Shown piece after piece: positions 8,111-16,756 of a DNA stretch of 46,321 nt (its first letter is position 1; every line of letters starts with the position of its first letter). The notes beneath the pieces were generated by a model. That model did no database searches, had not been told where the DNA came from, and worked only from the letters and a program-made list of their open reading frames with translations. The DNA comes from Pseudomonas syringae (GTDB taxonomy: Bacteria > Pseudomonadota > Gammaproteobacteria > Pseudomonadales > Pseudomonadaceae): the NCBI RefSeq assembly GCF_021606685.1, contig NZ_WKCB01000046.1:1-46321 (forward strand), read 5' to 3'. The translations under genes and the position numbers were made by a program.

Positions 8111-8122
8111 CTATGTACATAG
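8111..8122. promoter_or_regulatory. Perfect 12-bp palindrome in the fppA-pprB gap
   Basis: CTATGTACATAG is a perfect palindrome 95 bases before the pprB start, in a comparatively AT-rich stretch (8092-8216). A regulator site for pprB is possible, but nothing in the sequence identifies the protein that would bind. Confidence 0.3.
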
Positions 8123-8216
8123 TCGGAAAGTAGGTCTACGTTTATTGCGTGGATGTGTAGATTCTTCGTCAAAAGGGATAGGTCAATCTTTTGGCTCGCC
8201 AGGCATGGAGTAGCGC

Positions 8217-9005
8217 GTGAATAAGCTCACATCGGCAGTAAAAGTGCTCGTGGTCGACGATCAGCCGTTGATCGTGGAAGAACTCTGCGAATTCCTCGAA
8301 AGCAGCGGTTACCGTTGCGTTGCGAGCGAATCCAGTCGTCACGCCTTGCAACGCTTCACTGACGACGCCGAGATCGGCCTGGTGCTGTGCGACCTGCATA
8401 TGCCTGACATGGACGGCATCGAACTGGTTCAGGCCATGCAAAAGGTCGCGGGTAAGCAGCGCGCGTTCGAGGCGATCATGCTGACCGGCCAGGCCGATAA
8501 GCAGGACGTGATCAAGGCCCTGCGTGCCGGCATCTCGGACTATTACCAGAAGCCCATCAACCTCGATGAACTGCTCGAAGGCCTGCAGCGCCAGGAGGCG
8601 GCATTGGAGGAGCGCCAAAAAGAATTGCAACTGGGCCATCTGAACCAGAAGCTGCAATACCTCTCCGAATCCATCAACGACCTGTACCAGGACCTCGACA
8701 AAGTGCGTCGCAGCCCCGCTACCGCGCTGGCGGACGATAGCGAGCTGGTGGCCGAAGAGCCCGCGCCTGTGGAAATACCCACCATCTTCAACCAGCTGTC
8801 GCCCCGGCAGTTGGACGTTGCACGGTTGGTGGGCAAGGGCCAGACCAACTACCAGATCGCCTGCGAACTGGGGATTACCGAAAACACGGTCAAGCTGTAT
8901 GTGTCGCAGGTGTTGCGCCTGACCCACATGCACAACCGTACCCAGTTGGCGCTGGCGCTGTCGCCGAGCAATTCGGCGATGCGTCAGCGCGTGACTGCAC
9001 ACTGA
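8217..9005 (+). CDS. pprB: PprB response regulator, LuxR-type
   Basis: A 262-aa two-component regulator. The receiver domain (residues about 8-125) has the acidic pocket VVDDQ, the phospho-acceptor Asp59 in CDLHMPDMDG, TGQ and the conserved KP (YYQKPIN). A linker with coiled-coil character follows (about 125-180, Glu/Gln/Lys/Leu-rich). The LuxR-type helix-turn-helix is LSPRQLDVARLVGKGQTNYQ onward, with ITENTVKLYVSQVLRLTHMHNRT. In P. aeruginosa PprB activates Flp pili, the prepilin peptidase, CupE fimbriae and an adhesin. Its place between fppA and the tad operon supports the same role. The start is GTG at 8217 with GGAG nine bases upstream. It converges on the DUF3613 gene with only three bases between stop codons, so no separate terminator fits there. 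Confidence 0.9.
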   Translation: MNKLTSAVKVLVVDDQPLIVEELCEFLESSGYRCVASESSRHALQRFTDDAEIGLVLCDLHMPDMDGIELVQAMQKVAGKQRAFEAIMLTGQADKQDVIKALRAGISDYYQKPINLDELLEGLQRQEAALEERQKELQLGHLNQKLQYLSESINDLYQDLDKVRRSPATALADDSELVAEEPAPVEIPTIFNQLSPRQLDVARLVGKGQTNYQIACELGITENTVKLYVSQVLRLTHMHNRTQLALALSPSNSAMRQRVTAH

Positions 9006-9008
9006 CGA

Positions 9009-9275
9009 TCACTTACCGCCGCCTGCAGATTTCCCGCCAGCGTCCTGCTCAAAGAACTGCGGGATCGGATGCTTGTTGCTTTCCAGCCAACGCTGCATGG
9101 CCAGCTCCTTTTCGGCGGGGGTGGTATTTTGCGGCGTCGGCGAGGCCGCTCGCCCATCGACCTGCAACGCCAGCCAGTTTTCCGTCTCGGCCTGCTGCGG
9201 GGACGAGGGCCCGGGTTCGATCGCCAAGGCGCTCAGCGGCAGCAGCGCCAGGTAGACAAGGCAATAGGCTTTCAT
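9009..9275 (-). CDS. DUF3613 small secreted protein of the tad operon
   Basis: An 88-aa protein with a signal peptide (MKAYCLVYLALLPLSALA) and a conserved core: ETENWLALQVDGRAAS, then AMQRWLESNKHPIPQFF. This matches DUF3613 proteins found at the end of Pseudomonas tad operons (PA4298-like). The function is unknown; location suggests a periplasmic accessory of the Flp machine. It is the last gene of the minus-strand operon, 10 bases after tadD, and ends three bases from the convergent pprB stop. Confidence 0.75.
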   Translation of the reverse strand: MKAYCLVYLALLPLSALAIEPGPSSPQQAETENWLALQVDGRAASPTPQNTTPAEKELAMQRWLESNKHPIPQFFEQDAGGKSAGGGK

Positions 9276-9285
9276 TCATGACTCC

Positions 9286-9996
9286 TTACTTGATGGTCAT
9301 CGGCAGGGCATCGCTGACCGCCGCCACTTTGCGCGTGGCTGCGCGTGAATCCTTGAGTTTTACCGCGCGGGTCTGGGCATCGATCACCTGCTCCGGGCTC
9401 AGGCCCAGCTGGCTGACCACTTTGGCCGCCTGGCCCCAATCACCCTGGTAGATCAACAAGGTCACCAGGTTGACGGCGGCCAACGGATCGTTCTGTTTAA
9501 GCTCGATGGCGGTCATGAATTCAAAACGGGCGTCTTCCAGGCGCAATTGGTTGAGATACACCACGCCCAGGTCATTGCGGATTTTTTCGTCGGTAGGGGC
9601 CAGCCGCGCGGCCTGCTGCATATGCGCCATCGCCTGCGCGTTGTCGCCCTTGGCCGCCGCCAGTTGCCCGAGGCCGTGTTCGCCTTGGGCGGTCATGCAG
9701 GTGCCGAGCAGGCTGCGGTACAACGGTTCGGCCTCGCTACGCCCCAGCAACCGGTACGCGCGAGCCTTGCGTTGACGCACCTGGGGCAGGCCGTCGGGGA
9801 GGTTTTGCAGGTTGGCCAGGCTGGCGTGCAACTTGCCCTCGTTGGCCATGTCATCGGCCAGGTTGAGTGCCAGCTCCTGCTCCGAGCTGGGCTTGGTGCA
9901 ACTGCCGGGTGAGGTCAATGCGGCCCAGGGCGACTGGCCATTGGTGGCGCAGCCGCCCAGCATCAGCAGGGCCAGGCCAGCGATCAGTGCTTTCAT
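9286..9996 (-). CDS. tadD: TadD TPR lipoprotein
   Basis: A 236-aa lipoprotein (MKALIAGLALLMLGGC, lipobox Cys16) with tetratricopeptide repeats in the middle, e.g. AMAHMQQAARLAPTDEKIRN and LGVVYLNQLRLEDARFEFM. TadD is the TPR pilotin-like or scaffold protein of Tad secretion and helps secretin placement or assembly. The start is the ATG at 9996, preceded by AAGGAGACG; a TTG three bases upstream is less likely. It sits between tadC (10-base gap) and the DUF3613 gene in the same operon. Confidence 0.9.
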   Translation of the reverse strand: MKALIAGLALLMLGGCATNGQSPWAALTSPGSCTKPSSEQELALNLADDMANEGKLHASLANLQNLPDGLPQVRQRKARAYRLLGRSEAEPLYRSLLGTCMTAQGEHGLGQLAAAKGDNAQAMAHMQQAARLAPTDEKIRNDLGVVYLNQLRLEDARFEFMTAIELKQNDPLAAVNLVTLLIYQGDWGQAAKVVSQLGLSPEQVIDAQTRAVKLKDSRAATRKVAAVSDALPMTIK

Positions 9997-10006
9997 CAAC
10001 GTCTCC

Positions 10007-10894
10007 TTAAAAATGGCTCAACGCACGTGCGATGCCGATAAAGGCCGGGCCGCCGAGTACGATCAGCAAGGCCGGGAACAGAAACAGCATCATCACCACC
10101 GACATCTTTGCCGACATCTTCGAGATGTACTCCTGCAGGCCGGTCAGGCGCCTGTCGTCGAGCAATTGCTTGAGGGCCAGCAGCGACTTCATCGCGCCGC
10201 CCCCCTGAAGGATCAATTGCTGAAGGATGATGCAGGTGTCGCTGAACTCATCCACCTCCAGCACGTGGGCGGTCTTGCCGAGTTCTTCGCCCAGCTCCAG
10301 CCCGGAATCGACCCGCGCCAGGATCAGGCGCAATTCGTGCGTGAGGTGGGGCAGCAGGCGTTGTGCTTCGTTACCCATCACGCGCAAGGATTGTTCAACC
10401 GCCATGCCCGACTCGAACAGGATGCGCAGCAACGGGATGAAGGTTGAGATTTCCTTGGCAATGCGCTGCTGGCGATGTTTGGCGGCAGCGGCGAGCACGC
10501 GTTTGGGCAGCAGGTAACCGATGCCCAGGCCCATCAGCGGGGCGATCCACGCTGAGCTTGCTTGCGGGAAAAACACTTGCTGGCCGAGCAGGGTCAGGCC
10601 CGCCAGCACGATGGGCGTACCGATCTGGAAGGCGGCAAACAGCGAGCGCTGGCTGGCCTTGCGCCAGCCGACGCGGTTGAGCAGGGTCTGGGTTTCGTTG
10701 TCCAGGCTGACGGAGCGCTGCGCCAGGCTACTGCCGCCGAGTTTGCGCATCAGCGTGCCGAGGCGGTCGTCGGCCGTCATCCGCCCTTGCAGGCGCTCGG
10801 CGACCCGCCGCTCGCGACGGCGCTGCTCCAGCAGTTGACCGCCCACCAGCGCCAGTGCGGCAAGGAACAATAAGGCGCTGACCCACAGAGCCAT
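10007..10894 (-). CDS. tadC: TadC inner-membrane platform protein
   Basis: A 295-aa inner-membrane protein of the GspF/TadC family: an N-terminal helix, a cytoplasmic region, a helix pair around residues 90-130, then a T2SSF domain (ISTFIPLLRILFESGMAVEQ, ...GEELGKTAHVLEVDEFS) and C-terminal helices VVMMLFLFPALLIVLGG. With TadB it forms the membrane platform on which ATPase TadA acts. The start is ATG 10894, one base after the tadB stop (TGAGATG), with GAGGAG eight bases upstream. A GTG nine bases earlier would overlap that ribosome site. Confidence 0.9.
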   Translation of the reverse strand: MALWVSALLFLAALALVGGQLLEQRRRERRVAERLQGRMTADDRLGTLMRKLGGSSLAQRSVSLDNETQTLLNRVGWRKASQRSLFAAFQIGTPIVLAGLTLLGQQVFFPQASSAWIAPLMGLGIGYLLPKRVLAAAAKHRQQRIAKEISTFIPLLRILFESGMAVEQSLRVMGNEAQRLLPHLTHELRLILARVDSGLELGEELGKTAHVLEVDEFSDTCIILQQLILQGGGAMKSLLALKQLLDDRRLTGLQEYISKMSAKMSVVMMLFLFPALLIVLGGPAFIGIARALSHF

Positions 10895-10895
10895 C

Positions 10896-11777
10896 TCAGA
10901 CACTCCTCAGCATGCGCCACATGGCAAAGGTGCCGGCCAGGTCCATGGCCAGTGCGCCGAACAGCAGGTTGCGCCCGGTGTTGTCGTTCCACATGGTCAT
11001 CAGGTAACCGGGGTTGACCATCATGAAGTAACCGACGATCAGAATCGGCAGCCCACCCAGCACGTAGGCGGTCATGCGTGTTTCGCCGGTCAGGGCCTTG
11101 AGCTGGCGGGCGCCCTGTTCACGCTCGCGAATCATCTTGATCAGGTTTTCGAGCAATTCGCTGGCGTTGCCGCCGTAGCGATGGTTGACCTTGAGGCCAA
11201 GGGCAAACAGGCGAAATTCGTCCTGCTCGTAGAACTCGGCGAAGTCGCTGGCCGAGTCCGGCAGGCTCACGCCCATGCGCACGTTGCGCTGCACGCGGCC
11301 CATGGCTTCCTTGAGCGGGTCTTCAACGTTCTCGATGCCGCCCAGTACCGCGTCGGCCAGGGTTCTGCCGGATTTGAGGCTGCGCACGCTGTGGTCCAGC
11401 AATTGCGGCAACTGTTCGACCATGCGCTGCACGCGCCGCTGGTAGCGCCAGGCGATATACAGGCGCAGCACCAGGGGCGGCCCCACGAGCATCAGCACCA
11501 GGCCCAGGCCATTGGCGACCACGTAGCCCAGCAGCACGCCGATCACCCAACCGCTCAGCCACAGGCCCAGGCGGTCCGTGGGCTTGCCCAGCCCGGCGCG
11601 CAAAAACATGCGCTCCAGGCCGGTCCAGTGGGTGGCTTGCTCATGGGCCTGCGGCTGGCCGTCGCCGAGGCGTTGCAGTACGCGGTCGGTCCGGGCCTTG
11701 CGCACGCCGTTGTGAAACAGCCAGAACGACAGGCCGATCAGCACCAGGCAGATAAGCAGCAACACCGGTCCGGTCAT
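10896..11777 (-). CDS. tadB: TadB inner-membrane platform protein
   Basis: A 293-aa paralogue of TadC, with an N-terminal helix (MTGPVLLLICLVLIGLSFWLF), a helix pair near residues 75-120, a T2SSF domain (MVEQLPQLLDHSVRSLKSGR..., GVSLPDSASDFAEFYEQ) and C-terminal helices ending YFMMVNPGYLMTMW. It forms the Tad inner-membrane platform with TadC. The frame is open further upstream, but the start is the ATG at 11777, 10 bases after the tadA stop, with GGGAG just upstream. Tightly packed with tadC (one-base gap). Confidence 0.9.
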   Translation of the reverse strand: MTGPVLLLICLVLIGLSFWLFHNGVRKARTDRVLQRLGDGQPQAHEQATHWTGLERMFLRAGLGKPTDRLGLWLSGWVIGVLLGYVVANGLGLVLMLVGPPLVLRLYIAWRYQRRVQRMVEQLPQLLDHSVRSLKSGRTLADAVLGGIENVEDPLKEAMGRVQRNVRMGVSLPDSASDFAEFYEQDEFRLFALGLKVNHRYGGNASELLENLIKMIREREQGARQLKALTGETRMTAYVLGGLPILIVGYFMMVNPGYLMTMWNDNTGRNLLFGALAMDLAGTFAMWRMLRSV

Positions 11778-11787
11778 CCAGCGCTCC

Positions 11788-13059
11788 CTATAGCGGCAAG
11801 GCCGATTCGCGGCGCAGTTTGTCGCCGGCGGGGTTGAGGGCTTCGCGCAAGAAACCGAACCCGGTGCGCCGGTCCAGCCGGAACAGGGTATTGGTGACAT
11901 ACACGTCGTCACGCACACCGACCACTTCCACCACCTCGCTGACGCAGCGGCGGCCATCGGGCATGCGCGTCAATTGGATGATCACGTCCAGCGCGGCGCA
12001 GATCATCTGGCGCAGGGTTTTTTCCGCGATCACACGGCCGGTCAGGCCCACCAGGGTTTCCAGGCGCAGCAGCGCATCCTGGGCGTTGTTGGCGTGCACG
12101 GTGCTCATGGAACCGTCGTGGCCGGTGTTCATGGCCGTCATCACGTCGAGCACTTCCACGCCACGGATCTCGCCGAGGATGATGCGGTCCGGGCGCATCC
12201 GCAGGGCGTTGCGGATCAGGTCGCTGGACCTCACCTCACCGTGGCCCTCGGCATTCGGCGGGCGGGTTTCCAGGCGCACCACGTGGGGGTGGCCCAGTTG
12301 CAGTTCGGCGACATCTTCGATCGTCACCAGGCGCTCGTGGGGGTTGATCAACTGGCTGAGGATGTTCAGCAGCGTGGTTTTGCCGGTGCCGGTACCGCCG
12401 CTGATGAGGATGTTGCAACGCTTGCCGACGGCCTCCTGGAAGAATTCGAAGATGCTTTGGTCGATGGTCTGCATGGCGACCAGGTCGCTGCTCTTGAGCA
12501 TGTCCTTGCGAAATTTTCGAATCGACAGGCACGGCCCGTCCAGGGCAATCGGCGGGATTATCGCATTGACCCGGCTGCCGTCGGGCAAGCGCGCATCCAC
12601 CATCGGCGACGACTCATCCAGGCGCCGCCCCAGCGGCGCGAGGATGCGTTGCATCACGCGTTCCACATGGTGGTCGTCGATAAAGCGCAGGTCACTCTGG
12701 TGCAGCAGGCCGTCACGCTCGATAAACACCCGGTGTGGGCCGTTGACCAGGATTTCGGTCACCGACGGGTCACGCAGCAGCACTTCCAAGGGGCCGAAAC
12801 CGGTGAGTTCGTCGACGATTTCTTCGGCCAGGCGCTCCATTTCATAGCGCGAAATCGCCAGGCGCATGCGCGTGATGTACTCGGACACCTTGTCGATGAC
12901 AAATTGCGCCAGGGTCTGGCGCGTGCCTTCGAGCAGGTTTTTGCCCGACTCCTCGATGGCGTCGATGATGTAGCGATGCAGCACCAGTTTCAGGCCATCG
13001 TGATCGCTGTTGCCGCCGGCGCTGCGGGCCGGGCCGCCGAAGAGTTTTTCGCCGTTCAT
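11788..13059 (-). CDS. tadA: TadA secretion ATPase
   Basis: A 423-aa CpaF/TadA-type ATPase of the type II/IV secretion superfamily. The Walker A motif is ISGGTGTGKTTLLN (Lys227). It is followed by TIEDVAELQL, the Asp box, the Walker B-type LRMRPDRIILGEIRG, and the His box TGHDGSMSTVHAN. The N-terminal all-alpha region (VEELVDELTGFGPLEVLLRD) is typical. It hydrolyses ATP at the cytoplasmic face to drive Flp pilus assembly. The start overlaps the tadZ stop (ATGA at 13059-13056). Confidence 0.95.
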   Translation of the reverse strand: MNGEKLFGGPARSAGGNSDHDGLKLVLHRYIIDAIEESGKNLLEGTRQTLAQFVIDKVSEYITRMRLAISRYEMERLAEEIVDELTGFGPLEVLLRDPSVTEILVNGPHRVFIERDGLLHQSDLRFIDDHHVERVMQRILAPLGRRLDESSPMVDARLPDGSRVNAIIPPIALDGPCLSIRKFRKDMLKSSDLVAMQTIDQSIFEFFQEAVGKRCNILISGGTGTGKTTLLNILSQLINPHERLVTIEDVAELQLGHPHVVRLETRPPNAEGHGEVRSSDLIRNALRMRPDRIILGEIRGVEVLDVMTAMNTGHDGSMSTVHANNAQDALLRLETLVGLTGRVIAEKTLRQMICAALDVIIQLTRMPDGRRCVSEVVEVVGVRDDVYVTNTLFRLDRRTGFGFLREALNPAGDKLRRESALPL

Positions 13060-14249
13060 CGGCCCGACCCCAGGAGGCGTTCAAACCAGCGTACGGAGGG
13101 TTTTGCAAGGCCTTCGGAGCGTTTCGCCAGGCGTTCACCCAGGGTGCGTATGGCTTGCGTCAAGGGCTCGCGTGGGGCCAGCGCAAACAGGGTCTGGCCC
13201 TGGTTTTTCACATTCAGGCGCAGCTCGGCGCTCAGCGGCAACACGGCGATGCACTCCAGGCCGAAGCTTTTTTCGAGGGCTTCGGTGTCGGGTGCACACG
13301 ACTTGATGTAGCGATCCACCACCAGTTTGGCGTGTTCCAGTTTCATGCCTTTTTCGCGCCAACGATTGAGCACCGCCAGGTTGCGGCGGCAGTCCAGGAC
13401 ACTCTGGTCGGTGCACCACAGCAATTTGTCGCAGTGGCTGACAAAGGTCCGCAGCGCTTCGCTGTCCGGCTGCCCGGTGATGTTCACGACGATGTGCTGG
13501 AAGTGCTGGCGCAGTGCGCTGAGCAACATGTACAGCTCGGCCGCGCTGGTGAGTTTGAGCGGTTCGTCACCGGTGGCGTAGGCCAGGATGCGCAGGCCGT
13601 CGATGGCAGTGGTGAAGGCGCTGTTGATCAACGTCGTGTCGAGGCGCCGCAAGTGGCGCAACGCGTCGCCGAAATTGAACGTGCTCTCCAGGCCCAACAG
13701 GGCCAGGCTGTCGCTGCGCGGCAGGCCCAGGTCCAGCAGCAGGGTTTGCTGCCCGCTTTTTTGCACCACCAGGGCCAGATGGGTCGCGAGCATCGCCCCG
13801 TCCGCATTGCTTTGGGTGCCGAACAGCACGGTCAGGCCGCCCAGGTGGGCATTCGGTGCGACGGTCGGCAGGCGCTTGCTCAGGCGGCGCACCAGGCCGG
13901 CCACTTCGCTGGAACGTGAGCCGTAGGCGACGAAATCCCGGGCCCCGGCGCGCATGGCATTGAGCACCAGCTGGTTATCCATGCCATCGCCCAGGGCGAC
14001 CACCGCGAGCATCGGCTTGGCCTCCAGGGCTCCCTCGATCAGCGCGCTCTGGGCTACCACGTTGTCGCGGTCCAGGCCGACGAACACCAGGCTGGCGAAG
14101 GTTACATCGACCAGTGCAAGCAACTCATCCAGGCTACCGCCGCCGGCACTGACCACCTGGCCCAGCGGCGCGAGCGCGCCCTGTAGCCATTCCAGGTCGG
14201 TGGTGTTGCGGGTAATCGCCAGAAACGTCTGGCTCAGGCTATCGCTCAT
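13056..14249 (-). CDS. tadZ: TadZ/CpaE-like localisation protein
   Basis: A 397-aa MinD/ParA-superfamily protein with an N-terminal receiver-like region (residues about 8-125, lacking a typical phospho-acceptor motif) and an ATPase-like domain. The expected deviant Walker A (KGGxGxT) is replaced by LFGTQSNADGAMLATHLAL, with no lysine. Other parts of the fold are recognisable (LLLDLGLPRSDSLALLG, QHIVVNITG). TadZ proteins mark the pole or assembly site and are known to be atypical ATPases, so the missing lysine fits the family, but nucleotide use is uncertain. The ATG at 14249 overlaps the rcpA stop (ATGA); the longer upstream frame is inside rcpA. Confidence 0.85.
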   Translation of the reverse strand: MSDSLSQTFLAITRNTTDLEWLQGALAPLGQVVSAGGGSLDELLALVDVTFASLVFVGLDRDNVVAQSALIEGALEAKPMLAVVALGDGMDNQLVLNAMRAGARDFVAYGSRSSEVAGLVRRLSKRLPTVAPNAHLGGLTVLFGTQSNADGAMLATHLALVVQKSGQQTLLLDLGLPRSDSLALLGLESTFNFGDALRHLRRLDTTLINSAFTTAIDGLRILAYATGDEPLKLTSAAELYMLLSALRQHFQHIVVNITGQPDSEALRTFVSHCDKLLWCTDQSVLDCRRNLAVLNRWREKGMKLEHAKLVVDRYIKSCAPDTEALEKSFGLECIAVLPLSAELRLNVKNQGQTLFALAPREPLTQAIRTLGERLAKRSEGLAKPSVRWFERLLGSGR

Positions 14250-15463
14250 TGGGAAAGTCCGGTTCGACGGTCGAAATTGCCGTTTTCCAGGAAGAACAGT
14301 CGATACCAATTGGGATCGTAACTGCGCAGTTTCTCGCCCGGCAGGGCGGGCAGCGGAGCGTTGGCGGCCAACGGTTGGACCAGGTGGGGCGTGACGATCA
14401 TCAGCAGTTCCTTTTCTTCGCGGCTGATGTTGGAGTCGCGAAAAAACGCACCCAGGATCGGAATGTCCCCCAGCCCTGGAAACTTGCTGATGGTGGAGCG
14501 GTTGTTGGTGCTGATCAGGCCACTGATCACGAAGCTTTCGCCATCGGCCAGGGACACGCTGGTGTCGGTGCGGCGCACGGTCAGGGCTGGCACCTGAATG
14601 CCCTGGATCACCACGGCGTTGCTGTAGTCGAGTTCGCTGACCTCCGGCGCCACTTTGAGGGTGATGCGGTTGCGGTCGACCACCGTGGGGGTCAGGGTCA
14701 GGCGGATGCCGAACTCCTTGTACTCGATGGAGATGGTATCGCTGCCGGCGCTGGGCACCGGGATCGGCACCTCACCGCCGGCGAGGAATGTCGCGCTCTG
14801 GCCACTCATGGCCACCAGGCTCGGGCGCGCCAGGGTGTAGGCAAAGCCGCTGCGTTCCAGGGCGTTGATCATCGTCTTGACCCGTCCGCCGCCAAAGCCG
14901 ACGTTGAAACTGTCGGTGCTCACCGGCAGCCTGAACACCCCCTCCGAGGGCGAGAGCAGGCTCGGGCTGCCGAGGAAGAAATTGGTGCCCATGCCGAGGA
15001 ACTTGGTACTCGCTTCCTTGAGCTTGGTACGGCTGACTTCCACAAAACGGATATCGGTCTGCACCTGGCTGGGCAGCAACGGGTCCTCCGAGGGCGACAA
15101 TGACAGGCTGGTCAGCGCCGAGGTGGCCTTGCCCTTGACGAACACCATGCTTTGGCGTGGTGTGCTCGAGCAAGCGGTCCATACCATCAGGCTGGTGGCG
15201 CCGCTGGCGACGCCGGTCAGCAGGAAATTACGGTCGCCATTGACGCGTACATCGGCGATCCGTGGATCGCCTATCGCCAGGCGCGTGATCGCCACCGGCG
15301 TTTGCAACGCTTGTTGCAAGCCTTCCCCCACCTCGATCACCGCGGGTAACTGGCCCAGCGCACTGCAATTGGCCGGTGCCGCCCACGCCATGCCGGCCGG
15401 CAGGCTCGACAGCATCAGGGCCCAGGCCAATTGCGTGAACAGAGGGGCGTGGCGATGGCTCAT
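14246..15463 (-). CDS. rcpA: RcpA outer-membrane secretin (CpaC-like)
   Basis: A 405-aa secretin with a signal peptide (…MLSSLPAGMAWAAP), an N-terminal pilus-assembly/T2SS N-type domain (PAVIEVGEGLQQAL ... RIADVRVNGDRNFLLTG), and a secretin domain with LARPSLVAMSGQSATFLAGG, VPIPVP, LTPTV and the C-terminal signature FPGLGDIPILGAFFRD, ELLMIVTPHLV. It forms the outer-membrane channel of the Flp pilus. It lies 19 bases after rcpC and is translationally coupled to tadZ. Length is somewhat short but normal for Pseudomonas RcpA. Confidence 0.92.
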   Translation of the reverse strand: MSHRHAPLFTQLAWALMLSSLPAGMAWAAPANCSALGQLPAVIEVGEGLQQALQTPVAITRLAIGDPRIADVRVNGDRNFLLTGVASGATSLMVWTACSSTPRQSMVFVKGKATSALTSLSLSPSEDPLLPSQVQTDIRFVEVSRTKLKEASTKFLGMGTNFFLGSPSLLSPSEGVFRLPVSTDSFNVGFGGGRVKTMINALERSGFAYTLARPSLVAMSGQSATFLAGGEVPIPVPSAGSDTISIEYKEFGIRLTLTPTVVDRNRITLKVAPEVSELDYSNAVVIQGIQVPALTVRRTDTSVSLADGESFVISGLISTNNRSTISKFPGLGDIPILGAFFRDSNISREEKELLMIVTPHLVQPLAANAPLPALPGEKLRSYDPNWYRLFFLENGNFDRRTGLSQ

Positions 15464-15482
15464 TCAAGGCATCCTTGCTCAA

Positions 15483-16424
15483 TCACGGGGTTTGGGGCGC
15501 CGCTTGGGCACCGCGAATCACTTCAATGCCTCGCCGTATTCCCGGTTCCCGGCCGGTTGGCGCGAGTTTTTTTGGCGGGCCGACCAGGGCCAGTTGGGTA
15601 AATTGGTAGAGGTCGCGGTTGGCAGTGGCCAGGGTGTCCGGCGCATCGCTTTCCCCGGCCCAGTAGCGGCTGAGCAGTTGCTCATCGGCGCTGCGTATGG
15701 CCAGGCGCAAGGTACCGGCCTGGGCGGCGAGCATCAGGCGGCTGACTAACGCTTGCGGCACCGCCAGCACCACGGTGCGTGCGGCAGCCCGGCGTTGGGC
15801 GGCCAGGGCGCGCTCCTCGGGTGTGGTCGGTGGTGGCACGGCGGGTGCGCCGTCGTTGGTCGGGCCCAATTGGTCACCGACGCTCAGCAGGCGCATGGCC
15901 GGCAGCACCACTTGTGCGGACTGCTCGGTGTTGCTGGCGTCCTGGCGCAGGAACAGCAGCACGTCCACGTAATCGCCGGGGGTCAGTTGGCCGGCGGCGC
16001 CGATCACCTCATCCACGGCAACGGCCAGCGCGCGCTCCTCGGGGCGGATCATGCGGGCGAGCGGGCCGCCACCGGTGAAGCTGTCGGCGCTCAGCCAGGT
16101 ACCGGCGGCGAGGTCGCGCAGCGGCGTGCGCCCGATGGCCTGGTCCAGTTGGGTCAGGCTGCCGGCAGGCACGGTCAGCAGTTTTTCCACGGTGAGGTCG
16201 GCGGCGGTCAGCGCCACGAAGGCAGGCACGTCACGCACCAGGACCACCACCGGTTGGCGGGTCTGGTCTTCGACGGCGGCGACGGTTTTTTCAACAGAAA
16301 CGACAGGTACGGCGGGCACCGCGACCGGCTCCGACGGGCGGCTCAAAACCAGCCCCCAGTATCCGGCGATCAGTGCCCCGATCAGCAACAAGCCGGCCAG
16401 GACCATGCTGATACGACTGTTCAT
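15483..16424 (-). CDS. rcpC: RcpC/CpaB Flp pilus assembly protein
   Basis: A 313-aa CpaB/RcpC-family protein. It has an N-terminal membrane anchor (ISMVLAGLLLIGALIAGYWG), then an SAF domain at about residues 57-120 (VVLVRDVPAFVALTAADL...). The family motif LTPGDYVDVLLFL lies near residue 148, and a C-terminal domain ends in a proline-rich tail. It is thought to work in the periplasm with the secretin. It is the first gene of the minus-strand tad operon. The ATG at 16424 is preceded by GGGAGAGCC; the open frame further upstream has no comparable signal. Confidence 0.9.
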   Translation of the reverse strand: MNSRISMVLAGLLLIGALIAGYWGLVLSRPSEPVAVPAVPVVSVEKTVAAVEDQTRQPVVVLVRDVPAFVALTAADLTVEKLLTVPAGSLTQLDQAIGRTPLRDLAAGTWLSADSFTGGGPLARMIRPEERALAVAVDEVIGAAGQLTPGDYVDVLLFLRQDASNTEQSAQVVLPAMRLLSVGDQLGPTNDGAPAVPPPTTPEERALAAQRRAAARTVVLAVPQALVSRLMLAAQAGTLRLAIRSADEQLLSRYWAGESDAPDTLATANRDLYQFTQLALVGPPKKLAPTGREPGIRRGIEVIRGAQAAPQTP

Positions 16425-16756
16425 GACGGCTCTCCCTTTCCCGTTGCACTGCCTACCCGCTAATCCAAACGAGTTAATTCGCAACCCTGGCTGTGATGAA
16501 CATCTAACGATTTGGCTATTTGAAGGTAGCTCAGCTAGGACGAAATGCCATTACCTGGGGAAAAATTAATCTGAACGCCAAAGGCGGCCGGTTAGACCGC
16601 GCGTTCATGCCCGCCATCGTTATGACTAATACTTTGTGATTAATCCGTTATTACAGTTGTGAGCCTGAGGTTTGTTGACAATGCTCTAAAGGCACGCCGC
16701 GATCCTCTGGTACTAGAGCCCTTCCGGCTTTCAGTGGCGTTTTAGGGAGAAGTCTT
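16425..16756. promoter_or_regulatory. Divergent control region between rcpC and flp
   Basis: A 332-base AT-richer gap that must hold promoters for the tad operon (-) and flp (+), and probably the PprB-dependent sites. A TTGACA occurs at 16675-16680 on the plus strand but has no good -10 at the usual distance, as expected for an activator-dependent promoter. I could not identify a PprB box by eye. flp has a ribosome site in TTAGGGAGAAG just before 16757. Confidence 0.45.

Noticed and set aside
11974..13311. 445-aa ORF on the plus strand opposite tadA and tadZ
   Set aside because: Antisense to a secretion ATPase with intact motifs; His/Gln/Ala-rich shadow composition.
16675..16680. Plain sigma-70 promoter for flp
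   Set aside because: TTGACA is present, but no acceptable -10 follows at 15-19 bases; kept only as a hint within the control region.
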